Source of the DNA: an uncultured Paludibacter sp.
GTDB taxonomy: Bacteria > Bacteroidota > Bacteroidia > Bacteroidales > Paludibacteraceae
DNA length: 64,000 nt
Direction of reading: 5' to 3'
NCBI GenBank assembly: GCA_937897985.1
Contig: CALCBD010000033.1
Location: 1-64,000 of the forward strand
The notes beneath the pieces were generated by a model that was given only the letters and a program-made list of their open reading frames with translations, did no database searches and was not told where the DNA came from. A program made the translations under genes and the position numbers. This document shows positions 40,618-51,400 of the stretch, piece by piece. The number at the start of each line of letters is the position of its first letter. The stretch's first letter is position 1.

Positions 40618-41841
40618 ATGGATAATACAGACAAAGTAGAATCAGGCAAGCCGGATACCGGCAGAAAATATTCCGGTTTTGACAGAAATTTACTATCGAC
40701 CGGTGTAACCAGCTTTCTGACCGATACATCGGTTAAGATTATTTATTCAGTTATGCCAATGTTTTTGTTGTCGCTCGGAGCTTCAAAAACAAGCATAGCA
40801 CTCATTGAGGGGATAGCCGAAAGTACAGCTTCGGTATTCAAAGTAATTTCAGGATTCTGGAGTGATAAAATCGGAAAAAACAAACCTTTTATGCTGATTG
40901 GCTATGGTTTATCCTCATTGATTCTCCCACTTTATTCATTTGTTGTCAACCCGTTACAGGTACTGGCTATAAGGTTTACCGAAAGGATAGGTAAAGGCAT
41001 CCGGACAGCTCCGCGCGACAGCCTGATTGCAGCATCTGCAACCGACGGTGCAAGCGGAAAAAGTTTTGGTTTGCAAAAAGCGATGGACAACAGCGGAGCA
41101 ATTGTTGGTCCGTTAGTTTCGTTTGGTCTGTTATCGGCCTTTCCCGATAATTACAGACTGATTTTGATTCTTGCCGGAATACCATCATTTATAGCCATTT
41201 TTGTTATTATTTTCGGGATAAGGGAAGTTCGTAAAAACAAGAATGATCTGATCCGGAAATTTAATTTTCGGGATTTTTCGCCACGGTTTTATATCTTTCT
41301 TCTCATTATTTTTATTTTTACACTCGGAAATTCGACCGATGCACTTCTGCTGGTCAAAGCAGGTGAATCAGGTATCAAAGTCGCATATATACCGCTCGTT
41401 TATATGGTGACGAGTATTGTTTCGGTAATAATGGCCATACCATTAGGTTCACTTTCAGATAGAAAAGGGAAAGAAATCATTTTAGTTTCAGGATTTTTGA
41501 TCTATGCTATAGTTTATTTTGGATTTGGATTGACAAAAGGGGCCGGTGCCATTGTCATACTTTTTGCCACCTATGGTTTATATTCGGCTGCAACAGATGG
41601 AATTCAAAAAGCATTCATTTCCGACCTGGTCGACAGCAACAAGAAAGGAACAGCCATGGGAATCTACAATGCACTGCTGGGAATCACATTGTTGCCTGCC
41701 AGTCTGATTGCCGGCATTCTCTATGATAAAGTAAATTCGAACGCCCCCTTTTACTTTGGGGCAACCATGTCAATCATAGCTGCATTTGCCATGATATGGT
41801 TTATTTTTCACTTTAAAAAGCAAAAAAAAATCAGAATCTAA
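40618..41841 (+). CDS. MFS transporter
   Basis: The roughly 407-residue protein has twelve predicted membrane helices. The motif-A-like loop reads GFWSDKIGKNKPFMLIGYGL in the first half and GSLSDRKGKEIILVSG in the second. The region RFTERIGKGIRTAPRDSLIA is characteristic of a bacterial MFS subgroup near the drug-efflux families. I chose the ATG at 40618; a TTG at 40543 would add a hydrophilic 25-residue extension unlike the family. Upstream, a MarR regulator ends 89 bases earlier. Substrate unknown. Confidence 0.88.
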   Translation: MDNTDKVESGKPDTGRKYSGFDRNLLSTGVTSFLTDTSVKIIYSVMPMFLLSLGASKTSIALIEGIAESTASVFKVISGFWSDKIGKNKPFMLIGYGLSSLILPLYSFVVNPLQVLAIRFTERIGKGIRTAPRDSLIAASATDGASGKSFGLQKAMDNSGAIVGPLVSFGLLSAFPDNYRLILILAGIPSFIAIFVIIFGIREVRKNKNDLIRKFNFRDFSPRFYIFLLIIFIFTLGNSTDALLLVKAGESGIKVAYIPLVYMVTSIVSVIMAIPLGSLSDRKGKEIILVSGFLIYAIVYFGFGLTKGAGAIVILFATYGLYSAATDGIQKAFISDLVDSNKKGTAMGIYNALLGITLLPASLIAGILYDKVNSNAPFYFGATMSIIAAFAMIWFIFHFKKQKKIRI

Positions 41842-41923
41842 ACATTTGTACTACATTTAATTAAAATCATTTCAATTTTATTTTTTAAACAATAATTAAT
41901 GCCAAAATCTGAATGAAATTTAT

Positions 41924-41931
41924 TAATTTTG
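41924..41931 (+). promoter_or_regulatory. -7 box upstream of the giant T9SS gene
   Basis: TAATTTTG matches TAnnTTTG about 208 bases before the ATG, implying a long leader; no clear -33 box. Confidence 0.35.
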
Positions 41932-42139
41932 CGAATTATTATACATTTTAAGTTCCCGGATTGAGTTTTTGGATAGTAATTTCAATTATTTTTTACAATT
42001 CAGAAATCATATGAAACTCAATTTCAATACATTACATTCAAATAGCGTTTTTTTTTGATAAATCCGGTTTTAAACTGAATTTGTACAATTAAGATCAATC
42101 ATAAAAATTATTACAATAAAATTTCATATAAAGTGCATC

Positions 42140-45100
42140 ATGAATTGCCTGAAAAACATAAATTCACAATTAATTAAGACCTCATTTATTCTGATTTTTT
42201 TTCTATCATTTTTAACAACCAGCATTTACGGAGTTACTAAAACCTGGGTAGGAGGAAACAGTTCATGGGGTACAAGTACAAACTGGTCTCCATCGGGAAC
42301 ACCTACAAGTTTCGATGATGTGATAATTAATACGAGTTCTTCGATTTCCATAAATACAAGTCCGACAATAAACAGTCTAACGATAAACAACAACTCAGGC
42401 GTTACATTTACATCATCGGGTGCTGCCAGAAAAATTACTATCAGCAACTCTGGTAGTATAATCAATTCTGGTAGTACTTTAACACTTCAGGGATCAACCG
42501 GAACCGGAACAAGGTCAATGACAATTGCATTTTCAGGTTCAAACCGTACGATGGATATAGAAGGTACACTTGTACTTACTGCAGTAGGAGAAGGTACAAT
42601 TTACAACGCATCATACTCTCTGACTAATGTTTCAGGTTCCATTATTAACGACGGAAGCAGTAGTGGAACTGCAGGTTCTATCACATCAACTTCTGCTAAC
42701 CTTTCTTTTTTGGCCGGAGGAGAATATCAACATGCCCGTGACGGCGGTACTATTCCCACAGCTTCATGGGATACTGAGTCCACCTGCAATATTACCGGAG
42801 TAACAGGCACTGTACCATCAGGATTAAATCAATCGTTTGGAAACTTCACATGGAATTGTACAGGTCAATCAGGAAATATCTTATTGGGAGCCAGTCTGAC
42901 AACCGTAAATGGCAATTTTACCGTTTCATCGACCAAAACAAGTCAGTTAATTTTGACGAACGGAACAGCAAACACACTTACTGTGGGTAAAGATTTTTCG
43001 ATGACCGGCGGTACACTTAATTTTAATTCGGGTACAGGAGCATCGGTAATGAATGTAGCAGGAAATTTTTCGCATACCGGTGGTACTATCACTGAAACAT
43101 CTACGGGTACAGGGTCGGTTGTTTTCAACGGCAGTTCGGCTCAAACCTACACTTCGGGAGGAACTTGTGCAAATACGATCCACTTCACAGTTAACTCCGG
43201 TGCAACATTGCTTATGGCAAATGAAACAACTGTGGTAGGTAACGGAAGTAACGGTACATTTACACTGAATGCCAACGGGACTTTAGGAGTAACTTCGGTA
43301 GATGGAATAACAACTACGGGAGCTACAGGAAATATTCGTGTTTCCGGCACACGTACCTATACAGCCGGGGCGAATTATATTTATAACGGCATTAATCCCC
43401 AGGCAGCCGGAAACGGACTTACTCAGAACTCTCCGGTCAACAACCTGACCATCAACAACAGTTCCGGTGTATCCCTGAGTGCCGCAACCACAATTTCCGG
43501 CAACCTGACACTTACTGAAGGCGCATTAAGCACAAGCACAGTTAATCCGGCCTATTTGTTAACCATAACAAACACATCCAACTCGGCAATTTCGGGCGGT
43601 TCGGCCACAGCCTTTATCGAAGGTGCCGTACTCTGGAATTTACCTGTATTAGCCACAGGCACGGTATATCAGTTTCCGGTGGGTAAAGGAAGCACTTACC
43701 TTCCGTTTACACTCGTAAACCCGACAACATCAGGCACATCTTCGGCAAAAGTAGAAGCTTTCAGTTCAAACTGTGGCGGTTCGGCAGATGGAACTACTTT
43801 ATCGTCAATCAGCACATCAGAATACTGGTCGCTTGTCACAGGTACTAATTTCACCAACAGTTCGGTAACTCTGGCTAAAGCAATTGCAGTAGCTCCAATG
43901 GATGCAATCGGCGGAAGCACGACAGCCAACGGAAGTTACACTTTACTTTCGGGCACAAAAAACCCGTATTCGATATCAAACTCCGATTTAATAGGTACAA
44001 AACGTTTTTTCACTTTGGCCAAAGGGAAGCCGTTCATCAATACACCTTCGCCAACAACATTGAGCGGATTTAGTTATTATTACGGACTCGGACCTTCGAC
44101 CGATCAATCATTTACCATCAGTTCGAGATACCTGATTGACAATCTGATCATTCAGGCACCAACCAATTATGAAATATCGGCTTATCCGGGTGCATATTTT
44201 GTACCTAACAGCAGTATTTCGTTTTTGGTAAGCGAAGGAGTTACCAATACAACTGTTTATGTCAGATTAAAAGCCGGACTCAATGTCGGAAGCTACAACA
44301 GCGAAATAATTACTGCCAGTTCAACCAATGCTGCAAATAAAAATGTTACCTGTAACGGTAATGTGTTAACTGCACCTAATATCACTATATCAACCACCAC
44401 ATTAAGTAATTTTGGCTATGTATTCGGCAACGGACCATCAGCCGAACAATCAACATTAACAGTTTCAGGAACGAATTTAATAGGAAATATCACAGTTGCT
44501 GCTCCAACCAATTACGAAATTTCAAAAACATCAGGAAGCGGATTTGCTTCATCTCTGACATTTACACCAACAAGCGGAAGTGTAAGTACGCAAACTGTTT
44601 ATGTCAGGTTAAAATCAGGGTTAAACATCGGATCATACAACGAAAGCATTGCATTTACATCAAGTAGTGCTGTAACCAAATATGTTGATTGTGAAGGTGC
44701 TGTAAGTACTTCCACTATTATTGTATCAACAACAACACTTGCAGGATTTATATATAATCAGGGAAGCGCACTTCCACTGGGTTATCAAACCCTGATAGTA
44801 AGCGGTCAGAATTTATCGGGTAATATCGTACTGACTGCACCTGCCAATTTTGAAATCAGCACAAGTGCAGGAGGAACTTACGGTTCAACATTAACACTCA
44901 CACGATCAGGCAACATTGTATCAAACACCACGATTTATGTAAGGATGGTATCGGGTCTCGGAGTAGGTACTTATGGGCCATCAAATCTGACCATAACCTC
45001 AACCGGTGCAGTTACTCAAAATGTAGCCTGCAGTGGCACTGTAGTAAGCACCTCCACTCAGGCAACCATTTGTTCGACCGGAACTTTGAATGGTTTTGTC

Positions 45101-48100
45101 TATACATCCGGAAACGGACCTTCTATCGTTCAGACGTTTACAGTGAGTGGCACTAATCTTGGTTCGAACGTCACATTAACTCCTCCTGCAAATTTTGAAA
45201 TTTCACTCTCTTCGGGAAGCGGATTTGTGAGTACACCTTCCACCCTTTCCATACCCAGAGACGCGAACAATAAAGTTAGCGGAACCCCTGTTTATGTACG
45301 TTTAAAAGCAGGATTAGGAATAGCCTCTTACGGTCCGGGAAATATTGTATTAACCTCATCAGGAGCTGCAACCATAAATGTTGAATGCAACGGGGTTGTC
45401 ATTGCGGGACCATCAATTACTGCACAATCGACAAACAACGGCAATGTTTGTCCGGGTAGTCAAATCACACTTTCGTATACAGGTTCAAATATTTCGAACC
45501 CCTACTGGACCGGACCAAATGGTTACTATACAACCTCACCTACTACACAACTGACAACAAGTGCCACATCAGCTTTGAACGGCACATATACAGTTACCGG
45601 AAGTGCATTGAGCAATGTCAATCTGCTGACCAATGGAAATTTCTCTTCAGGCAATACCGGCTTCGGAAGTAGTTATGCATATTCAACCAACCTTGCTGCC
45701 GGCGGACAGGGTGCTGGTGAAGGACAGTATTGGGTTGGAGCCAATCCATATACAGTTCACTCAGGGTTTTCACAGTGTGCCGATAAAACCACAGGTTCAT
45801 TGACTACCGGAAGACAAATGGTAATCAACGGAGCCATCACTTCGGGTGTAATTATCTGGTCGCAAACGGTTTCGGTTACCCCGGGCGCCGACTATCAGTT
45901 CAGTTATTGGGTACAAAGCGTGGTAGCAACATCACCATCGAAATTACAATTGTATATCAACGGACTTCCTGCCGGACCAATTTATACAGCTACTCTCGGC
46001 CCATGTGACTGGAAACAGTTTATCTATAACTGGTCTGCATCAACCGGTGAAAACGTTGCTCAGCTTGCTCTGGTAAATCAAAACACGCTTGCAGGAGGTA
46101 ATGACTTTGCTTTGGATGAAATCATTTTTCAACAAATCTTTTCAGTTGCTTCATCCACAACAATTACTGTTTATCCCACGCTTGCTCCGAGTGTAAATGT
46201 ATCGGCGTCAGCCAATCCTGTATTGACCGGCACCCCGGTAACTTTTACAGCGGTACCATCAAATGCCGGGGTAAATCCTTCATATCAATGGAAAAAGAAC
46301 GGAATTAATATTCCCAATGCAACAAATTCAACTTATACGGTAATTCCGAATGATGGAGAAACCTATACCTGCGTAATCACATCCAACTATATTTGTCCTT
46401 CGCCCACAACAGCCAGTTCTGGTGTAACAATGGTGGTAAATCCGGGAACAAACTACTGGATGGGAGGTATCAGTACCGATTGGGGAACAGCCGGTAACTG
46501 GACTGCAGGTTTTGTTCCGCTCGGAGGACAAAATGTTGAATATGCAGATGGAACCAACTATTCGGGACCTTTAGGTACAGTAGCTCAAAGAGACCTTCAT
46601 CTTGATGTAAACAGAGCGGTAGGACAGTTTATTAACCGCACTCCGAGAGCATTGGTTATAAAACCTGCAACAACTTTAACCGTCAATTCAACCATAACAA
46701 CTTTGAATGATCCGAATCAGATCTACATTCAGGCAGACGAAAATTTATCAAATGGTTCACTTATTTATCATAATACTCAAAATGCACCTGTTTACGGTAC
46801 CGTAGAAATGTGGTCGAAATCGAGCTGGGACAAGTCAAAACCTGTCAATCAAAGATATAACTGGCAATTTTTCGGCATTCCTATCGACACCGTAAACGCT
46901 TCACCAACTGTTAACGGGGCTTATATCCGGTACCGGAATGAAGCCGGAAATGATACAACAACTCACTGGCAATCACTTACAAATTCATCAAAAATAATTC
47001 CGTTTCACGGTTATGAACTTTGTTATGAAACGCCAAGAAAAATTGTATTCCAGGGCAAATTAGTGAACAGAAATTTCAATTCAGGTCAGCTGGCCAAAAC
47101 AAGTACAGGTGGTGTGCTTTACGGAGGACAATACATATTTGCAAATCCTTATACTGCTGCAATCGACATTCTACAGTTCAATTTCGGTAGCGATGTGGAA
47201 CAAACGATTTACCTTTATAATACGGGTACTTTTGCCAACTGGAACAGTGGTACTGCAGGTAAAATCGGCAGCACACCGGGTCAATACACATCGTCGCCGA
47301 AAAACATGGCCGGTGTTGCACTGATTCCAAGACAGATCCCATCAATGAGCAGTATGCTAATCAGGGTATTAAATTCGAGTCCGAATGCCTATATTGATAT
47401 CAACTACAATTCTGCTGCGATGGGAAATTCCGAATTACACAGAGCACCTTCAACGAAAGATTTGCCTTCAAAATACCCATCGGTAAGGATAGATGTCGAA
47501 AGTAAATCGGCAAGCGACAGGATGTGGTTATTTGTCGATGATCATTTCACTCCGTATTTTGACAATGGTTTCGATGGAATAAAAATGACTGGTTCCGCTT
47601 TGAATCAACAGATTTATGCGGTCGAAAAAGATGGAAATTATCAAATTGACGCTGTTAATGATATTGAAAATTCAAACATAGCTTTTCAGGCAGGTCAGGA
47701 TACTGAGTACAAATTAACATTTACCAATGAAAATATTGCCGGTAAATATGAAAAATTATACTTATTTGATACTCAGGAAAATAAAGTAGTCGAGATTACC
47801 GAAAGCGGATCGACTTATGAATTCACAGCTCAATCAACACCAAACCCGGTATTGAGATTTAAAATTATTACGAAAAAAGAGAGTAATCTGAACAACGAAA
47901 ATCCGGATATCGTCTTTTTCAATATTAACAACAATTTGTATTTTTATAATCAGGGCAATGAAACAAGCAAAATTTATCTCTACGATATCTCCGGAAGGAA
48001 CATCACACAAAAATCCTTAACGGCCAACAGTAGTTTCAGCATTAGCGTGGAAATGCAAAGAAGTTATATTTTGAAAATATCGGATTCAACATCAACAACT

Positions 48101-48124
48101 ACAAAAAAACTTATGATTCGATAA
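42140..48124 (+). CDS. Giant T9SS-secreted repeat protein
   Basis: The 1994-residue surface protein has a signal peptide and a Ser/Thr/Asn/Gly-rich beta-helix-like N-terminal region (about 30-620; starts KTWVGGNSSWGTSTNWSPSG). About four repeats of roughly 105 residues follow at about 636-743, 750-855, 859-970 and 975-1087. Each reads like GPS..QS.TVSG.NL..N then NYEIS and VYVRLKAGLNVGSYN. Next come an Ig-like segment (about 1090-1150), a domain beginning NLLTNGNFSSGNTGFGSS, another Ig-like segment (about 1353-1430) and a region shared with the next gene. The end (IYLYDISGRNITQKSLTANS to TTTKKLMIR) is a type A sorting domain. It is probably an adhesin or surface-layer-like protein; no enzyme motif is seen. 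Confidence 0.82.
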   Translation: MNCLKNINSQLIKTSFILIFFLSFLTTSIYGVTKTWVGGNSSWGTSTNWSPSGTPTSFDDVIINTSSSISINTSPTINSLTINNNSGVTFTSSGAARKITISNSGSIINSGSTLTLQGSTGTGTRSMTIAFSGSNRTMDIEGTLVLTAVGEGTIYNASYSLTNVSGSIINDGSSSGTAGSITSTSANLSFLAGGEYQHARDGGTIPTASWDTESTCNITGVTGTVPSGLNQSFGNFTWNCTGQSGNILLGASLTTVNGNFTVSSTKTSQLILTNGTANTLTVGKDFSMTGGTLNFNSGTGASVMNVAGNFSHTGGTITETSTGTGSVVFNGSSAQTYTSGGTCANTIHFTVNSGATLLMANETTVVGNGSNGTFTLNANGTLGVTSVDGITTTGATGNIRVSGTRTYTAGANYIYNGINPQAAGNGLTQNSPVNNLTINNSSGVSLSAATTISGNLTLTEGALSTSTVNPAYLLTITNTSNSAISGGSATAFIEGAVLWNLPVLATGTVYQFPVGKGSTYLPFTLVNPTTSGTSSAKVEAFSSNCGGSADGTTLSSISTSEYWSLVTGTNFTNSSVTLAKAIAVAPMDAIGGSTTANGSYTLLSGTKNPYSISNSDLIGTKRFFTLAKGKPFINTPSPTTLSGFSYYYGLGPSTDQSFTISSRYLIDNLIIQAPTNYEISAYPGAYFVPNSSISFLVSEGVTNTTVYVRLKAGLNVGSYNSEIITASSTNAANKNVTCNGNVLTAPNITISTTTLSNFGYVFGNGPSAEQSTLTVSGTNLIGNITVAAPTNYEISKTSGSGFASSLTFTPTSGSVSTQTVYVRLKSGLNIGSYNESIAFTSSSAVTKYVDCEGAVSTSTIIVSTTTLAGFIYNQGSALPLGYQTLIVSGQNLSGNIVLTAPANFEISTSAGGTYGSTLTLTRSGNIVSNTTIYVRMVSGLGVGTYGPSNLTITSTGAVTQNVACSGTVVSTSTQATICSTGTLNGFVYTSGNGPSIVQTFTVSGTNLGSNVTLTPPANFEISLSSGSGFVSTPSTLSIPRDANNKVSGTPVYVRLKAGLGIASYGPGNIVLTSSGAATINVECNGVVIAGPSITAQSTNNGNVCPGSQITLSYTGSNISNPYWTGPNGYYTTSPTTQLTTSATSALNGTYTVTGSALSNVNLLTNGNFSSGNTGFGSSYAYSTNLAAGGQGAGEGQYWVGANPYTVHSGFSQCADKTTGSLTTGRQMVINGAITSGVIIWSQTVSVTPGADYQFSYWVQSVVATSPSKLQLYINGLPAGPIYTATLGPCDWKQFIYNWSASTGENVAQLALVNQNTLAGGNDFALDEIIFQQIFSVASSTTITVYPTLAPSVNVSASANPVLTGTPVTFTAVPSNAGVNPSYQWKKNGINIPNATNSTYTVIPNDGETYTCVITSNYICPSPTTASSGVTMVVNPGTNYWMGGISTDWGTAGNWTAGFVPLGGQNVEYADGTNYSGPLGTVAQRDLHLDVNRAVGQFINRTPRALVIKPATTLTVNSTITTLNDPNQIYIQADENLSNGSLIYHNTQNAPVYGTVEMWSKSSWDKSKPVNQRYNWQFFGIPIDTVNASPTVNGAYIRYRNEAGNDTTTHWQSLTNSSKIIPFHGYELCYETPRKIVFQGKLVNRNFNSGQLAKTSTGGVLYGGQYIFANPYTAAIDILQFNFGSDVEQTIYLYNTGTFANWNSGTAGKIGSTPGQYTSSPKNMAGVALIPRQIPSMSSMLIRVLNSSPNAYIDINYNSAAMGNSELHRAPSTKDLPSKYPSVRIDVESKSASDRMWLFVDDHFTPYFDNGFDGIKMTGSALNQQIYAVEKDGNYQIDAVNDIENSNIAFQAGQDTEYKLTFTNENIAGKYEKLYLFDTQENKVVEITESGSTYEFTAQSTPNPVLRFKIITKKESNLNNENPDIVFFNINNNLYFYNQGNETSKIYLYDISGRNITQKSLTANSSFSISVEMQRSYILKISDSTSTTTKKLMIR

Positions 48125-48486
48125 TTTGTTTTACGATAACTTTATTTAAGAAAAGACTATTCACTTTTATTAGTGAATAGTCTTTTTTTTGGTTTATTGA
48201 ATAATTAAATTACATTTGCACCAAATATTTTTCTTACAAACTGAAAAACAGCAATTAATGGTGATTATTTTTGTAATAATTTAAACAATCACTTCTGAAA
48301 ATTTGTTGGTTAACATTATACATTATATACTGCTAAACTTTTAGATATTTAACAAAAAAACACTGAACATAGATCAATAAAATGTTCTTGTAACAAAATA
48401 ATGTTTTTTATCAGGAAGATTTTTTTAATTATTGAATAAAATTATCCTTATTATTTGCGGGTTGTTAAAAATAAAGTTCGGTTCAA
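48125..48486. other. Intergenic region between the two giant paralogs
   Basis: This 362-base region contains the terminator at 48151-48190 and otherwise AT-rich DNA without an identifiable gene. The second paralog therefore probably has its own promoter. Confidence 0.5.
48151..48190 (+). terminator. Terminator after the 1994-residue gene
   Basis: A 15-bp perfect stem (48151-48165 with 48172-48186), loop TTTATT, followed by T residues. Confidence 0.9.
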
Positions 48487-51400
48487 ATGAAAAAGTCTTT
48501 CATCCTACTAATATTAACTCTATCAATCATCGATTTGATGGATTTGTACGGAGCCACAAAAACCTGGAATAAAACAACAGGTGGTTTATGGACTACTGCA
48601 AATAACTGGACACCTTCAGGTGCGCCTTTAAGCAATGACATTATTATTATTAATACTGACCAGTCAGCAAACATTACAGCCGTACCTTCAATTTCAATTA
48701 ACAGTTTGCAAATAAGTGGAAATTGTACTTTAGTCGGGGCATCTACGAACAGAGTTTTAACAGTTGGCGGGATTACCGGGGTTGACTTTTCAATATCACA
48801 GGATAAAACATTTACCATAGGTTCAAATTTAGGAATAACACTGGCTGGTAGTGCAACTGCTACCATAGATGGAACACTTAATATAACTTCCGGTCGAACA
48901 TACAATACAAACGGAACATCAGTTATAACGACCGTCAACGGGAGCATCAATAATGCAGGTACAGTAACAAACTCTACAGCGGCTAAATTGTTATTTCAGA
49001 ACGGGTCTGAATATATACATGCCCGAAATGGAGGAGCAATTCCCACGGCAACCTGGGATGTAGCTTCTACCTGCAATATAACCGGGATAACAGGCTCAGT
49101 ACCAACCACGTCTACGTTTAATCAGGCATTCGGAAATTTTATATGGAACTGTACAAGTCAATCTTCAAATATTACTTTGGCAGCCAATTTAAAAACCATC
49201 AATGGTAACTTCACTATTTCATCGACTAATTCAAGCCTGTTAATTTTGTCAGCAGGAACTGCTACCACACTCACAGTAGGGAAAGATTTCACAATGACAG
49301 ACGGAACACTAAATTTTAATTCGGGTACAGGAGCATCGGCAATGAATGTAGCCGGTAATTTTTCACATACAGGTGGTACAATTACCGAAACATCTTCGGG
49401 CACTGGCTCGGTTGTTTTCAATGGCAGTTCAGATCAAATATATACTTCGGGTGGAAGTTATGCAAATACAATCAATTTAAGTGTTAATAACGGAGCAACT
49501 TTATTGATGAACGATGAATCAACTGTAGTTGGAAGTGGAAGTAACGGAACATTTACACTGAATAACAATGGTACTTTAGGTGTAACCTCGATTGATGGAA
49601 TAACTACTTCCGGTGCAACAGGAAATATACGCGTTACAGGTACACGAACCTATTCTACAGGTGCAAATTACATTTATAATGGTATAAATATTCAGGTAAC
49701 CGGCAACGGTCTTACCCAGAACAGTCCAGCCGATCTGACAATTAGCAATGCAGCCGGGGTATCTTTAAGTACAGCAACCACAATATCGGGAAATTTAACG
49801 CTTAATGAAGGTACTTTAAGTACAACCACTGTCAATCCTTCTTATTTGTTAAATGTGACAAATACTTCAAACACAGCAATCTCGGGTGGTTCAGCTTCTT
49901 CATTTATCGATGGTGCAGTTCAGTGGAATTTGCCAACATTAGCATCGGGAACAACCTATCAGTTCCCTGTGGGTAAAGGAGGTACTTATCTCCCGTTTTC
50001 ACTTGTAAATCCGACTACCACCGGAGCTTCTTCGGCAAAAGTAGAAGCTTTTAATTCAAACAGTGGTGGTACGGCAGATGAAACCACTTTACAATCAATC
50101 AGTTCAACTGAATATTGGTCATTGGTAACAGGTAGTAATTTCACCAACAGTTCGGTCACACTGGGCAAATCTACTGCCATATATCCATCGGATGCGGTAG
50201 GTGCGGGTACAAGTGCCGGTGGTACTTATACTTCATTATCGGGCACTACCAACATAAATTCAATCTCAAATTCAACTTCAATCGGAGCCATGAGATATTT
50301 CACACTTGCCTCCCGCACCAATTACTGGGTTGGAAGCATTAGTAACGACTGGAATACAACAGGCAACTGGTCGGTAGGACATGTACCTGCAAGTGGTCAG
50401 AACATCGAATTTGCCGACGGGAACAATTACGGTACCATTGCACAAAATGACTTGCATATAACTTCAGATCTGACAATTAACAAATTGAAAAATGTGACTT
50501 CAAAAGCTTTGGTTATCTTTCCCGGAAAAACACTGACTGTAAACTCTACAATAACTACTTCGAACAATACAAATCAGATTTATATCAAAGCAGATACACT
50601 ATTAGCAAACGGTTCGTTAATTTATCAAACAACACAGCCCACACCGGTCTACGGAACAGTGGAAATGTGGTCTCAATCGGGTTGGGATACCAATCAGCCG
50701 GCCGGACAAAAGTACAACTGGCAATACTTCGGTATACCGATTGATACGGTCAAGGCTTCACCGACAGTAAACGGAGCTTATATCAGGTATATGGACGAAG
50801 CCGGGAACGACACCACAACTCACTGGCATTCACTCACAAACACTTCAAACATAATACCTTTTAAAGGATATGAACTTTGTTTTCAGACTCCGCGAATCAT
50901 AAGTTTTAATGGTAAATTTGTCAACAGAAACTTTAACTCCGGACAACTATCTAAAACCACCACCGAAGGCGTACTCTATGCAGGTCAGCATATTCTTGCA
51001 AATCCTTACACAGCAGCCATCGATATCAGGCAAATAACTTTCGGAAGTGATATGGAGCAATCCGTTTATTTGTATAATACAGGTACTTTTGCCCAGTGGA
51101 ATTCGGGTACTGCAGGTAAAATAGGAAGCACTCCTGGCCAGTACAGCGCTGTACCTCAACTTCTTGCAGGTGAATCAGGAATTCAGAGCCAGGTTCCTTC
51201 GATGAACAGTATGCTTGTCAGAGTTATCAATTCAACACCCAATGCCTTTGTTAATATCAACTACAATTCAGTAATAACAGGAAATACAGAAAGACAGAGA
51301 ATTAAATCGGCGACCAATGGAAGTTCAAAATATGTTTCTACAAGAATTGAAGTGGAAAGCAAAAATGGCATTGATAAATTGTGGCTTTTTGCAGACGAAC

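Noticed and set aside
42226..43350. Several Val/Pro-rich minus-strand frames within the giant T9SS gene
   Set aside because: They are antisense readings of Thr/Asn/Gly-rich repeats; the same pattern recurs in the paralog and reflects codon bias.
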